Shown in pieces: positions 49,600 through 62,149 of a stretch of 64,000 bases of DNA. Position 1 is the stretch's first letter; each line of letters starts with the position of its first letter. The stretch is from Bryoerythrophyllum caledonicum (Eukaryota > Streptophyta > Bryopsida > Pottiales > Pottiaceae): assembly GCA_963971425.1 (NCBI GenBank), contig OZ020516.1, positions 34,088,199 to 34,152,198 on the forward strand. The letters are read 5' to 3'. The position numbers and the translations under genes were made by a program. A model generated the notes under the pieces. The model saw nothing but the letters and a program-made list of their open reading frames with translations, had not been told where the DNA came from and did not search any database.

Positions 49600-50636
49600 C
49601 TTCAAGGATGATCTAGATAATCCGCTTTGAGTAGTCCTACCCTCTCCTCAACTGGTCTTACCCTTGAGTCTCCTACTTTTGTTTCCCTTTCAGTGGTTCT
49701 TATTACCATTGAGATTTTTTCCAAAGTTGCTGAGCCTTCTAACACAAGGTTGTTGCCTTCAGCTCTTTTTGTTGTCTCTCTTCCCTCAAAATTTCCCGCC
49801 ATTGTTGTTCTATATACCAAGCCCGCAAAGCCTCTTGCCTCCAAGCCTCCTTATATTTTTCAATCTTGTCCTCTATGAATTCATCCATTGAGAAATAGAT
49901 TGTTGGTCGTTGAGATTGGGGCATTTTGGATGGTTTCAATTAAGAAATCCCAAGCGTGGGTACCCTTGTCAAGATTCATGGTGTCTTGGCCGATCTTGCT
50001 CCATCTAAACTTGTAGATCAGTAGAACTTTGGCTTCTAGGTAGGGGAGTAGTTAACTTGCTTTAGGGTCGGTAGTCGGATCCTCCCTCCAAGTCCGAATA
50101 ATGGACCTAAATACTTGTAGTGGTACCGGTTGGTCTCCACTATTGTTGAATACTTTCTCCTCCTCCGGTTGAAAACCCTCTCATGGCCTTCTCTAGAGAA
50201 ATCCCAAAGCTTCCATTTTTCCTTATCTCATCTGTCTCTTACGAAGTCCACAAGCTCAATCCAGATGTTTCTCCAAGTGCTCCAATCTTCTGGATATTAC
50301 TGGTGTGGATCTCTTGTTGAGCCTACGCTACACTTTCCTCCAAGCTTAGTCTCCAGCCATCCAACTTCTTCTCCACTTCTGCTCAAAGTTGCTCTCTAAA
50401 CTTGTATCCAACTCGCCTTTGTGTTGCTCGTAACTTAGCTAGTGCCTCCTGGTCGAGCCATTAGTATCCTCCTTTGATCATAGGAGACGTGTTGCTCCCG
50501 TTTGAGGTAGATCTCCCATCGTGTTGACAAGGTAGGGTTGCTTTTCTAGTTCTTGAATGTCTGGTTCTGCAATGATTTGCCGGGTAGTACTGAAGATCCT
50601 CTTTGTCTCCCGTCCTTCTTTGGTCCACCATCACTA
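49600..50636 (-). pseudogene. Decayed coding sequence, possibly gag-like, unrecognised
   Basis: On the minus strand a coding-like frame begins near 50636 (MVDQRRTGDKEDLQYYP). It continues through WLDQEALAKLRATQRRVGYK and KKLDGWRLSLEESV, interrupted by TAA, TGA and TAG codons, with later pieces in shifted frames (MDEFIEDKIEKYKEAWRQEA at about 49885). The composition is charged and coiled-coil-like, as in retrotransposon gag regions. No protease, reverse transcriptase or integrase is visible. Function unknown. Confidence 0.4.
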
Positions 50637-53034
50637 TGAGAAATTGAGGTATAAATAACTAAAGCACAAGTAACTAGCAAAGAAGCAATTACTAAAGAAT
50701 TACTAAGGACCCGCTAAGTTGTTTGTTTCGAGCTGCAAAACCACCCTGATAATTTTGTAGAACTTGACTTTTTTTTGGGCAACGGAATGACAAAATCCAC
50801 GTGACTGCCAGTATTGATTGTAATATCATCCCAATGTTTTCATCCAAGTACAGTCACTCTGTGCAGATGTGTCAAATACGTGGCTGACCTGGATTGTGCC
50901 TTAGTACTTCATTTGTAATACATTTGAGAATAACTATTGTATAACTAGAAGGGTGATGGTCAAATAAGCTAGTATGAAAACCCTGTCACAAAGGGTGTAA
51001 GGACAAGTCACGAGCCTTCTTTTGCTACCTAGTGCCAATGTGGGTTTGATTTTGGAATTATTTTGATGGAATGTAATTGCTTATTTCAATAGAACTCTAA
51101 AATATTAGAGTTCCGTCTTATGGTTTGGCCAATAGAAGTATATCTTTCATTACTACATATCTCTCACAAGTATCTCAAATTTAACAAACATACTTCTTTT
51201 GAGAGTTTTAGGAGGTCAAATACTTCAAAAAATTTGGAAGACATTTATACCATAATGTGCTCATATATTATAATTGAAAATTCTAGATCCAAAACTTAAT
51301 TTGACTTTTAGTAGTAAAAAATAAGCTATTTTTTCAAGAAGTCTAAATAAAAGATTAATGTCGATTATTGCTCCAAATTCTTATCCAACCTTCTTCAACA
51401 TACAAAAATCTATCTTAATACGTAATGTGTTTTCAAAAAAACTTTTTTTCCGATCATTATTTCAAAACCTAGTTTTTGGTGCCTAAATTCAACATATATA
51501 CTGCGTAGTGTAGTTTGGTACATTTTCAGTCTTTGCAGTATGCATTAAACTCATCTCGGAAAAGGGTTGGGCCACCTATAGAATGACATGGGTTTTAACA
51601 ACACAAAGTCCAAAAAATCAGCACTTTATTCAAGATATTTTCTGTTCATCTAACATTTTATTGGCCATGATCTCTTCACACTTAATCAATGGACGCTTGG
51701 CATTCAACAACAATTTAACAAAGAGCTCCAAGACAAATATACTACGGTGTCGCAGTTCGTAGAGACAATATTCCTCCGGAATGCACCTAATCGTCACTAA
51801 ATGCTTCCAAAGTAACCGCTCCGGTTTTGTTCCCATAGAGACCTTGTATTCTTCTCTGGATACTACCCAAAACTAAACTATCACATCAATCGTTCATGGG
51901 TTAGCCATTCTTTTCACTCATGTATTATGGATCCGGATCCTTTCGGAGTCCGGAATTTGTCCAATGATTGTCGGAACTAGGTTCCGGACAACCGGTAGGT
52001 GGTTTGATTATTATTTGGTTTCCTTCAGAGAGTCTTCCGGAAGGTTTAAGCAAGTGACTGGAAGGCCACTGATCCTGTTTTGTGTAAGTGGCTGGATTCC
52101 TCACTGCCTTGTGACTTTAAGTGGCTAGACATCCACTACCCTGGAACTTATAGTGAGCGGACACCACTCTCCCTACTCTGCTAACCGGTGATTTAATTGC
52201 TGCTGCTAGACTTCGACTCTCACAACATCTGGATGGCCTTCCGGACGCGGTCACACAGAGACAAGTCCGGACTACAATGACATTCCGGTAAGTACTGTTG
52301 TGATTCTCTGGAGCATATGTTACCATTTATTAGGAGTATTTCAACTAGACCTACGCATTAGGCTTTTTCCTATCTTGGGGGAAAACTCCGGCCTTGACCG
52401 GAATCCAAGTTAACACGGATTCTTCCCTATCCTAGAGATTACCATGAACACCTCTGCAGTTCATCTCTTCTCCTCTTGGCTACTTCTAGACCCTGGAGAC
52501 TACCAGGAACACCTCTACAATAGTCCTCCAACTCTCCCAGGCGATCTTCTGATCCGGATCCTGACCGGTTTCTCTCTTAGCAAACAAGTTATCACTCCAC
52601 TCCGGAAGAATGCTTACACAACAACACATACAAGAATAGATTCGTTACTCACAAAGACAACACTTCACACCAATGATACAAGGAAGCAAATCTAGTAAGA
52701 AGGCATGGAGTATATTCAACGTGAGAAAACAAGATGAGGAGTTTTTCCCAAAACTCCACTACTAAGTACTAACGAAGTTACTCCTGAACTTAGCCTTCCA
52801 CCGCATCTGTTGAAAATCCGCGAGATCTTATGTAAAAGATCCGAGAAATCCGGAAAAGTTCTAGATTGGATCTCAGATCCTATAATCTCAGAAGAGTTTT
52901 CGGACTCCGGATTTCCTACCCTTACTACAAAAACTGGCAGTTAATTCCGCCAGCAGCCGGGTGCACTGGAGCCCCATCTTTAATCGCTGCTGGTCTAGAA
53001 TTTAAGCCCAAAAATACTACACCTAAGCACTAAC
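50637..53034. other. No gene recognised; TCCGGA-rich from 51930
   Basis: From about 51930 to 52960 the sequence is rich in TCCGGA/CCGGAA words, also frequent in 53035-55640. This suggests one mobile element spanning about 51.9-55.6 kb, but terminal repeats and target duplications were not found. Confidence 0.4.
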
Positions 53035-55089
53035 CTAAGTCGGGGCACCCGATGCCTGATTTCTCCCACTTCTCCGCAAGGGGGAGATCTCCACCGAAAC
53101 CCGCTCCTTACCCCTTGCCTTCTTCGCTGTTATCGGCAAAGAGTTGCCCTCCCGGGTCGATGGTTCAGCCGCTGGAGAGACCCTTGCCACCGGCGCTCTG
53201 GAATCCAGAGGAGGAGGTTGCTTTTCCGGTGCAGCTTCTCGAACTGGAGGTGTCGGTTATTCCAGCTCGGAAGTGGATTTGGCCTCTTGGACCAAGTCCC
53301 TGTAACTTCCGGAGGGACTTCCTAGTTTGGGTGCTAGTCTCTTGGACACGGACTTGGATGGTGCCTAGGGGCCGGCTTCTTCAGGAGGATCCAGCAGGCG
53401 CATGGTTGGTGGCGTCAGCAGATCCGGAAGAGCCTTCAATATCTCATCTGTGCTGGGATTGGGAGATACGATGCCTTCTGCAGGTGTCCGAGGTGACGGA
53501 GTATTGAGGTCCTCCAGATTAGTTGAGGTACCTAGAGTTGGAACTGGATCGGACTGTGGCGGTCCCGGAGGAGCCGTGGTCCGATCTGGAGTCATGAAAT
53601 CTTCCGGTACTTGGGCCGCCTGGTCTTCCGGTTCCACCAGAGTGATGTTGCTCACTAGCAGCTTCATCTGTTCCCAGGTCTGACCCATCTTCTTCACCTA
53701 ATTAAAGAGGAACCAGAAGATATTGGCCCTGGTCACCTTCTTCTCCTTCTCCACTAGTTCGGTGAAGAGCTGGCTCCGGTTGACCGTGTCCACCGGAAAG
53801 TTCAGGGCCTCACGGACTTCCGTCAAGGTGGCAGCCCATGCGTTGGCTTTTGCCTCCTCCTATTTCCGGCCCACCATTGTCAGGGGTGTCTCCTGTCGCA
53901 AGTGCGTTACCTTCTTCTCCAACTCCGTGTTGGATTTGTACAGGGTGGAGACTTGTAGGTGCACTACCTTCAGGGACATCTCCTTGCTCCGGAGATCCTC
54001 CACCCAGAGGATCGCGTCTTCCAACCGATTACAACCCAAACTCTGGAAGACCTGTTCCACGCGGGTTGTTACGATGAAGTTGAGCTCCTTGAGAGTTGCC
54101 ACCCTCCAGCTTACCCCGCGTAGGAGGTCATCAATCTCTTTCAATTGACCCTTGGAGTCTTCTGGGTCGAGCTTCCTCCTCTTCTAGCAGACGTCTTCGG
54201 ACAGCCCGGAATCGTCTACGCTGGAAGATTTGGACGAGCTACCGTTGTTCGGACTCTCCGGCACCGGCTCCTTTCCTTGAGCCCTCTTCTGGCCCCTTCG
54301 ATATTCTTTCGGAGTGTCCGTTGTTGCTAGTTCCAGCCCTGGTTCGGCTGCCTCTCCGGACTCTTCTTCCGTCTCCTCACCTCCATACTTCTGGAGGCTG
54401 AGGACTTCGTCATACAACCTCAGCTCCGCTTGAGTGAGTTGTTGGTGGTGGCAATAGAGATGTACCACATAGGAGGCCTGCGGGGTCGCCGATTTCTTCA
54501 CCTTTTGGAGGTTGGCCACCAGCTGGTTGATCATCTCGCTCATGAGCCTGCCGCAATCCACCAGTATCTTTCCCCGGAGTGCTCCGAAGACAGTGCACGC
54601 CCACTTCGACACTAGCCGCTTCGGCTTCTCCGGATGGAAGATAGGGTTTAGAAACTCTAGCACCAGCTTGGCGTCCTAATGCTTCAAATCCTGGAAGTTG
54701 TACCCCTCCTTTGAGTCGGCCTTCCCTTCAAACTCCTCCACCAGGAACTCGTCTTGCCGTTCCACCACCTTGGTGCGGTCGGCCCGGAAGTCGTACGCTT
54801 GTATCCATTCCGGAACTCCTCAGAGTTCCGGATGGGCCCGCAACAACCCTTCGTACTTGGGATCCGGAGTGCCTATCAACTCCCGGACGTATGCTTCCTC
54901 ACGGATGCCCCAGGCAACTTCGAGGAATCCATCACAATCCATGGTTTTCAAACTCTCCTTCAGGAGGTTGTACTCGTCCGGATCTGTGGGGATTTCCGGC
55001 AACACCCTCGTCAAGGGTGGGAGCGCAGCGACCGGCTCTTCGTCTCACTTCCCTCCCCCATCTCTGTCGGTTCTCTTCTTCTTGGCCAT
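53035..55089 (-). pseudogene. ~684-codon decayed ORF, plant-transposon-like protein
   Basis: A single frame from the ATG at 55089 to TAG at 53035-53037 is interrupted by TGA at 55045 and 54820, TAG at 54676, 54184, 53860, 53698 and 53365, and TAA at 53257; no frameshift is needed. All eight stops are one C-to-T step from CGA, CAG or CAA. The region after about residue 135 (KLVLEFLNPIFHPEKPKRLV, then ALRGKILVDCGRLMSEMINQ) resembles the uncharacterised 'putative plant transposon protein' type found with plant retroelements; this is a weak resemblance. A coiled coil follows (54144-53860), then a Pro/Thr-rich tail. A CT tract (GA on the plus strand, 55241-55276) lies upstream of the ATG in its leader. 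Confidence 0.6.
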
Positions 55090-55240
55090 GGGGACCGTCT
55101 TCATCGGGTCTGCCTACTTCCTCACTTTGTCTCGATGTTGTCCCTGCACGCACCGTCCTCACAAAAACCCTCCCTAACGGACACATGCCCGTTTTAACCG
55201 TCTAAACTAACAAACCCTAACGGCCAGCAGTTAGGAGAAT

Positions 55241-55278
<38 letters not shown>

Positions 55279-55700
55279 TGGAGCAGAAGCGCAACACGCG
55301 AAGAAGACAAAAAAAAAGAGGTTTCCCTTGCGCCACGACCTTTTGTAGCTAACCGTTTGTACGGCTGATGATGACAATTCCGGATGATAGACTTTTCCGG
55401 AGTTCCGCCAACTACTCCGTCTGTCCGTTTAGCAGTTTTAGGATCAATTAGGGATTTCAACCGGGTTCATCCGTCATATTCTTACAAATGGACTATAAGT
55501 TTTATTCTAACACAGACTACCGTAACTACTTAACTAATTTTTTTGTTTTTGCCGGATTTTTAGGTTAACTTCCGGCACCTTGTGGGAACGGTTTCCCACA
55601 TACGGAGTATATGTTTTCTGTCTAAAATTGAGTAACCTTAGTCGGCTTCTACCTAGAAAATAGAGCCTTTTCTATTTTTTTAAATGTTTAAAAAAAAAAG
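55090..55700 (-). other. Leader/flank of the decayed ORF with (GA)n microsatellite
   Basis: A GA repeat of about 17 units occupies 55241-55276 (CT in the sense of the ORF). The TCCGG-rich character continues to about 55600. No terminal repeat was defined. Confidence 0.5.
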
Positions 55701-57297
55701 GGAAAGAGAGGAAGAGGAAAAGTGTTAAGTTCATTGAAAAGGTGCTTTGTCATTATTTATTGTAAGATTATTCAAAGGTAGTATTGAACACTGGTGGATT
55801 TTTTCCTAAATCTGATATTAAATGAAAAAATTATAAGGTTTTGAATTTCAAACAGAAGAGTGGGCACGTTGGGCACCTTTGTAGGATTTTTTTGCTAGAA
55901 CGATCTATTGAATGTGAGAATTTCAATACTAGCAAATCAACTTATTTAAAAAAGTTCTTGTCTCTAATGAAAAGTAGCATATTAATCTAGGTCAAACATT
56001 TTCACACTTTGTCTTACATTGTCAGGCAAGGTACCAAAAAAACTTCTTCCTTTCCACATGAAACTTGGAGATTTTCATATTTTTTAACTTTTTATTTTCT
56101 TCACAAAAATATGTGGTGTAGACCTTCTTATTGACCATTGGACTTATCAATCTAAAACATATTAAGTTAAAAAAAAAATAGAACGTGAATTGACAATTTT
56201 TGAACCTCCACTCCTCGCACTTTTTTTCTAAATATGCTACATCCCTTCTCTACCTCTAAAAATTGGTGTACAAGGAACTAATATCATGCTTAACCCTTTA
56301 GTGGCCACGAGACCTAAAATGGGACTCTAGAGATGTTAAAACTCAATTTGCATGAAATCCATGAAGAATTGGGTTGTGAAATGTGAAGTTTATATTTGCT
56401 CACACATTATATGAACACTCTACAAAAATTAGATCATAATTTGGAGTTATTAAACTAATGGAAAAGCTAGGAATACAACACAAAATACATCAAATACAGT
56501 AAAATATTGTGAATATCATGCCGCATACTATGTTGTATTTCATACACAAGCAAAATAATTTTGGTCTTAAATTTTGATTGATTTTTGTCTTTAAGGAATT
56601 CTTCATCGTTTTGTGATTGTTGATCTCTCTCATTACATGCAAAACTTTTGTTTAAAACGTGTATAAGTTTGGAATATTTTTGTATACAATTTTAGTAGAC
56701 AAAGGTAAAAAAATCATCAATAATCATGTATAAATGTTTTCTTTAGATATGATATATCAATGCAAAGCTATCAACCTAATGCATATGTGAACCTCTTTTA
56801 TTCAAAGTACAAAAAATTCTTGCAAGAATCTTTTGATGGATAAAGTAGTATACCTTCCAAAGTCCACAATTTTCATTACCAATATACGGTAACTTTAAAC
56901 ATTGTAATCTATTCCATCAACCGTTGGATGTTGTGCAAATTTTCTCCATAGTTTGGATCACGGTTTGAGATCAATTCTAAAAGGTTGGATATTAAAATTA
57001 GGCATTCTATTTCCATCAAAGTTAGTTTAAGGAAAAAATCCATCCCATTTCTTGGTCTGGGAGAAACATGTCCTGGGCGCTAAATGGTTAATAGGATGGT
57101 AAAGAATTTAGACCTTTTGTAGTGTGAAAAATTATCACCAAGTGAAGTCAAAGTCTGTTTGTTGATTCACTCTACGTTGGGAAGAAAATGAACCACTTCC
57201 TTGACTTTAAATGCTATAATCTTCATATCCGTGCGGTGGATAGCAGCCAAAAATATATGGTAAGTTCATATAGAAATCTATCTTAAGATATTATGGT
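55701..57297 (+). mobile_element. Family A copy 5, interrupted by a TTAA element
   Basis: It follows the family A reference from about 55720 to 56289, is interrupted by the element 56294-57087, and resumes with AGGATGGTAAAGAATTTAGACC to about 57260. Its left terminus is not clearly preserved. It provides the host for the best empty-site comparison in the window. Confidence 0.75.
56294..57087. mobile_element. TTAA-bounded element, separate family, 794 bp
   Basis: Flanked by TTAA at 56290-56293 and 57088-57091. The left end is CCCTTTAGTGGCC; the right end, reverse complemented, is CCATTTAGCGCCC. It has no coding capacity. Removing it with one TTAA restores the family A sequence CATCATGCTTAA...GATGG seen intact at 34487-34506. 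Confidence 0.9.
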
Positions 57298-57301
57298 TTA
57301 A

Positions 57302-58040
57302 TCCCTTAATTTCCTTGACTATTTCACACCAAAAATACTTCAAAATTGTTAATTCTACTGCAATGAGTAAGGAACAAAACAAAAATTGTATTTCTAGTTT
57401 TAACCGTAAGATCTCATTTAACACTTAATAAATAACATACTCACAAAATTTCATCAACTTTGACTGCACGAATTCAAAGATTAGTGTTTGAAGTAGAAAA
57501 AATGGTTCATTTCATCCTTGAGTTGAGTAGATCAGCACTCTTTGGCTTCACTTGGTGTCAAAGTATCGCACTACACAAGGTCTAAATTTTATATCATCAT
57601 GTTGATCATGATATTAAAATGTCTAGAGGTAGAAAAGGGGTGTAGAATATTAAAAAAATTGTGCAAGGAGTGGAGGTTCAAAAAAACCCAATACACTTAT
57701 TGATTTTTGGGGAACAAAATGTGTCTTAGAATGATAATCTGAACTGTCGATAAGAAGCCTGTTTACACCACGTCTTGTGGTACAAAAAATAAAAGGTGAA
57801 AAAATGAAGATCTCAAAGTTTTGTGTCGAAAAGAAGAAGTTTTTTGGTTCCTTGCCTGACAACGTGTGGCAACGTGTGAAAATCTTTGTCTTGGGATAAA
57901 AATTATGCATTTTTCCACTAAAGACAAGAAATGTTTTTTGGACAACATGAAAGGAAATAATAGTACTTGCTAGTATTGAAAATCTCAAATTTACTAAAGT
58001 GTCATAGAAAAGGTTTTTGGAGTAGCCCGACATGCCCGCA
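57302..58040 (-). mobile_element. Family A copy 6, inverted, truncated
   Basis: It starts TCCCTTAATTTCC after TTAA (57298-57301) and follows the family A reverse complement to about 58035 (TTTTTGGAGTAGCCCGACATG), where similarity ends before the other terminus. Confidence 0.7.
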
Positions 58041-58369
58041 CTCAATAATTCCTTCTGTAAGATGGCATAACATGTTTTCTACAAGTCCAATGAGAATAAA
58101 AATTATACTCCGATGTACCTCTTGTCTTCTTGCATCTGTGTACTAAATTTCAAGAATTTCAAATATAAATAGCAACCATGGGCAGGGTTGTTCGGCCGTC
58201 CGTCCGTCCGGTAGTGTCCGTTCGTCCGGTAGTGTCCGTCCGTCCGGCTGTCCTCCGGTAGAGGCTATTGTCCATCCAATAAGGATCAACCCTGGTTTGA
58301 CCATGAGTCGAGGTAAATCAAATTACCCACTGCCACGAAGGCGACTACGTGGGCTGACACGTCGTCAAC

Positions 58370-58810
58370 AGGGCCGCGCGCGTGCAGATGGAGGGGCGGG
58401 CGGGTGAAGGGGGCGGGCGCGTACGGAGATGGGCTGGGCACATACTGAAGGGGCCAGGCGCGAACAGTTTAGGGCCGGGCGCGCACTGAAGGGGGCCGGG
58501 CGCATACAGGGGAGGACCGGACGCGTTCCGTGTTGGATTGGGCGCGTACAAGGGAGGACCGGGCGCGTATCGTGAGGGGCCGGGTGCGTGTGGGGAGGAC
58601 TGCGCGCGTATCGCAAGTGGCCGGGCGCACGCGGTGAAGGGCCGGGCGCATACTTGGAGGGGCGGGCGCGTCCGGCCAAGGTCGCGCGCGTTCGTGGTGG
58701 GGCTGCACGCGTTCGTGGGGGAGGGCTGGGCGCGTTCGTGGAGTGGGCTAGGCCGGGCGCGTGGCCTTTGGGGTCGCGCTCGTACGGGTATTGAATTCAG
58801 GGGTTGCGTG
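58370..58810 (-). repeat. GC-rich tandem array, GGGCCGGGCGCGTAC orientation
   Basis: Some 18-20 degenerate units of 17-30 bp sharing GGCCGGGCGCGTA. This is the reverse complement of the array at the other end of the hAT element (62150-62780). Long ORFs in both strands here are products of the repeat. Confidence 0.85.
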
Positions 58811-59037
58811 CGCTCTTAACATGCATGGGGTTCACGTCACAATGTGTATGAGAAATGTTAATCTTTTATTTATCACGAGGACCGATTAAAAATGTTAATC
58901 TTTTTATTTACTAAATCTGTACACTTTAATACATTTATTAGAAATATATTAAAAGTCACCATCATATTCAGAAGTTATGGAGGACCAATAATCTTTAGAA
59001 AATGCTTTTATTTCTTTCAACATGCTTTTATTTTTTT

Positions 59038-59460
59038 CATTGGATTTCAACCAAAAGTTTATAAAAAAAATAAAAGCGTGTTGAGGTGTGCTTGAGGTGT
59101 ACCTCAAGCACTCCTCAACACGCTTTTACTTTTCTCATTGAATTTCAACCAAAAGTAAAAAGGAAAAAATGTGTTGAGGTGTGCTTGAGGTACACCTCAA
59201 CACGCTTTTACTTTTCTCATTGAATTTCAACCAAAAGTAAAAAGGAAAAAAATGTGTTGAGGTGTGCTTGAGGTACACCTCAACACCCTTTTACTTTTCT
59301 CATTGAATTTCAACCAAATGTAAAAAGGAAAAGTGTGTTGAGGTGTGCTTGAGGTACACCTCAAGCACACCTCAACACGCTTTTACTTTTCTCATTGAAT
59401 TTCAACCAAATGAGAAAATAAAAGTGTGTTGAGGTATGCTTGAGGTACACCTCCACACCT
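59038..59460. repeat. Tandem array of hairpin units (82-98 bp)
   Basis: Five units marked by CATTGGATTTCAACC or CATTGAATTTCAACC (59038, 59136, 59218, 59301, 59393). Each carries an inverted repeat of GTGTTGAGGTGTGCTTGAGG around a short centre, giving potential stems of about 15-25 bp. Confidence 0.85.
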
Positions 59461-59624
59461 GCCATGGTGGCATTGATTGAGTTTGCAAGGAGGAAAATGT
59501 CTACATCACAATGCTAGTACATATTGCAAAATGATCAACAATTTTCCTTCACTATCAATACGCTAAGTCAAAATTGCTATATCTCATAGCGGAAGCAAGC
59601 GTCCGGAATTTCAAACTCAAAGCG

Positions 59625-60010
59625 TGCGCGTCCGGCCCCTATTCGCACGCGCCTGGCCTCAAAGCGCACGCGCCCAACCTCAAAGCGCATGCGCCCGGCC
59701 ACTGTTTGCACGCGCCCTGCCCCCATTCGCTCAAGCACAGCCCCGGTCGCGTGCCCCCGGCCTCAAAGCGCACGCGCCCGGCTCCAAAGCGCACGCGCCC
59801 GACCCCCATTTGCTAAAGCACAGCCCCCGGTCGGGTGCCCCCGGCCTCAAAGCGCACGCGACCGGCCTCAAAGCGCACGCGACCGGCCCCAAAGTGCACA
59901 CGCCTGGCTCAAAGCGCTCGCGCCCGGCCCCATTCGCACGCGCTTGACCACGATGTTCGTACGCACCCGGTGATAATTGGTACGCGCGCGGCCTTTGGAG
60001 GGCATGCGCA
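59625..60010 (+). repeat. GC-rich tandem array, GCGCACGCGCCCGGCC orientation
   Basis: About 16 units sharing AAAGCGCACGCGCCCGGCC. They are related in core (CGCGCCCGGCC) to the arrays at 61600 and 62150. The translated products (APGLKAHAPG-like) are artefacts. Confidence 0.85.
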
Positions 60011-60446
60011 CCAAACGAGGTTGAAGTTCCAAACGAGGAAGTCGTGTGGTCTGACACTTCCATTGAGGACTCGGACACTAGGTGCGACTCAACTTTTTGC
60101 AAGGAGATTGAAGGCTTTATTAAATGCCACTGGCTAGATTCTGCCCTCCAAGAAACACCAACAATTGGAGAAGATTCCGGCAAGGAAGAAGATCCGATTG
60201 AGATGGACGCGGTTGCATACAAGAACATCAATGAAAACCTAGAGGCTTTCTAATGATGTTCCAATTGGCCGAAAGGCTCATCTTCAACTTCTTGCTAAAT
60301 ATGAACAAAGTTTACAGGAAAACAAGAATCTAGTAGAAGAAGCCAGCCGCAACAAAGAAGAACTTCAAAAATTACGCTCATTACTCCAAGAAAAGGGACG
60401 ATCAAATCAGGAATACGGAAAGTTGGTGTTTACTTTAAAGTTGTAG
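60006..60446 (+). pseudogene. Coding fragment inside the hAT element, acidic/coiled-coil
   Basis: From 60010 a frame encodes an acidic stretch (EEVVWSDTSIEDSD, then IGEDSGKEEDPIEMD) to TAA at about 60251. Shifting frame at TCT-AAT-GAT it continues as a heptad-rich helix (LLAKYEQSLQENKNLVEEA) to TAG at about 60446. The protein-like composition contrasts with its surroundings. It may be a captured host gene fragment (Pack-type) or a remnant of the element's own gene. Not recognised. Confidence 0.5.
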
Positions 60447-61590
60447 AATTTGATAGCAATGGAAGTAGTGCCATGGATGATAAACGGGCAATTTTGTAAC
60501 ATTTTGAAATCATAGACCTTGTGAATTTTGTAAATTGCACTTCATTTGTAAATGGCTTTAGTTCAAAACAATGTTGTTTATCTCTGACGTTAATCTAGTT
60601 TGTATGGTTTAGCATGTTTTTGAATTTGTACAATGTAATAAAGTGAATGTTCTGTACAGTCTTGTATACGTTTAAATTAAATATTTGATGACTGTAATAT
60701 GATCTTCCATGATTGTACAACTTCATGCACTCCTGTCAATAAATTAAAATCACTTTTGTCTAATATTTGAAAACCGACTACAATAGTCTATAGTATCATC
60801 GAGAATTTTTTTGTAGTGGAATTTATATCATGTGTTGAAGAATAAAACTTAAACTTTTGTCTCAAACATGTGAATCATAAGACTAAACAATAAAAATCAT
60901 GTTACTTACTTGCATAATAAATGATTTGGGATGTAACAAAATCCCCAATATTAATGCAACATTATTATTCTTGGTTGAATTATATGTAACCAATTGCGAC
61001 GGCCTTCCAAAATGATAAAGAGATGGCATTCTACCATACAAATTATCCATATTATATCTTAATATGAGTATAAGTTTGCCATACAAATCATTTCCCATGC
61101 TAATTGAAGGTACTAACTCTCCCCAAAAAATCATTAAGTAGGTATAAGTATTGTGTTAATAACGTTTTTAGAAGATGTTTTTAAAACATTATAGTGTTTG
61201 ACTACTTTCCTTGAACATTTCAAAAAATTGGATTGTTTATGATTTTTTTGTACGTAAATCAAATTTTCAGTACATGCTCATAGATTTCTGGAAGATAGAA
61301 GTCAAATCATTTGAGCCAACCAAATAAATTCACTAATTGTAATAGTGCCAAAATTGTAGTAATATGTTGTAACACAGAAAAAAATTGCCATATACAAACC
61401 CAATCTACCCACTTTATGCAATTTTTACTTTTATAGAATTCATGGAAATTGCAAATTAGTAATTTATGTAGATGACCCATCATGTAAACTTGATTGAAGT
61501 TGACATTGGCATTTCTACATGTCTGGAAATGGAATTTTGGAAATTAGAGTATGTCAAGTTCTCTCCACTAGGTAGGTGCTTGATCCAGAA
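60447..61590. other. AT-rich interior of the hAT element
   Basis: No gene or tandem repeat recognised. It sits between the coding fragment and the third GC-rich array; the contrast in base composition is sharp at both edges. Confidence 0.5.
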
Positions 61591-61599
61591 ATGTGTATG

Positions 61600-61915
61600 C
61601 CCGACCCTGCTCGAACGCGCCAAAACCAGCCCCGTCGCGTACGCGCGCAGCCCCATCTCGCATGCGCGCAACCCCATCGCAACCGCGTGCAGCCCTCTGG
61701 CGTATGCGCGCAGCCCTCTCGCGTACGCGCACAACCCTCTCGTATAGGCGCGTAGCCCTCTCGCGTACGGGTGCAGGCCCGTGCGCTTTTGGCCCATAGC
61801 GTGCGCGCCCGGCCACATGGAGTACGCGCACGGCCCCACATTGTGCGCGCCCAACCACATAGAGTACGCGCGCGGTCCCCATTGTGCGCGCCCGGCCCCA
61901 GATGCTCCGGCTCCA
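61600..61915 (+). repeat. GC-rich tandem array, GCGTACGCGCGCAGCCC type
   Basis: About 15 units of roughly 20 bp, consensus near TCGCGTACGCGCGCAGCCCT, shifting toward GCGCGCCCGGCCCCA at the right end. No coding function is inferred. Confidence 0.85.
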
Positions 61916-62149
61916 ACAACTATAAAAAGAACCATATGCGGACACGAGGGTACTATAAGTTAAAACTACATTTAGTGGTGTGGTGATTGCATGTAAAATA
62001 GTACGGTGGCTTAAAATATGTATTTGGAGTTGAGAGTGCCCATTCATGAAGGCACCACATTGAAATAAATAATTTTAAGGTTGAACCACCCTTGTACAAT
62101 GTATTCTTTCAAATTCTTTCTACCTCAGCCCTTAAAAGGCGCAAACGCT

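Noticed and set aside
59038..59460. CRISPR array
   Set aside because: Units are contiguous hairpin repeats without unique spacers and lie in a plant hAT element.
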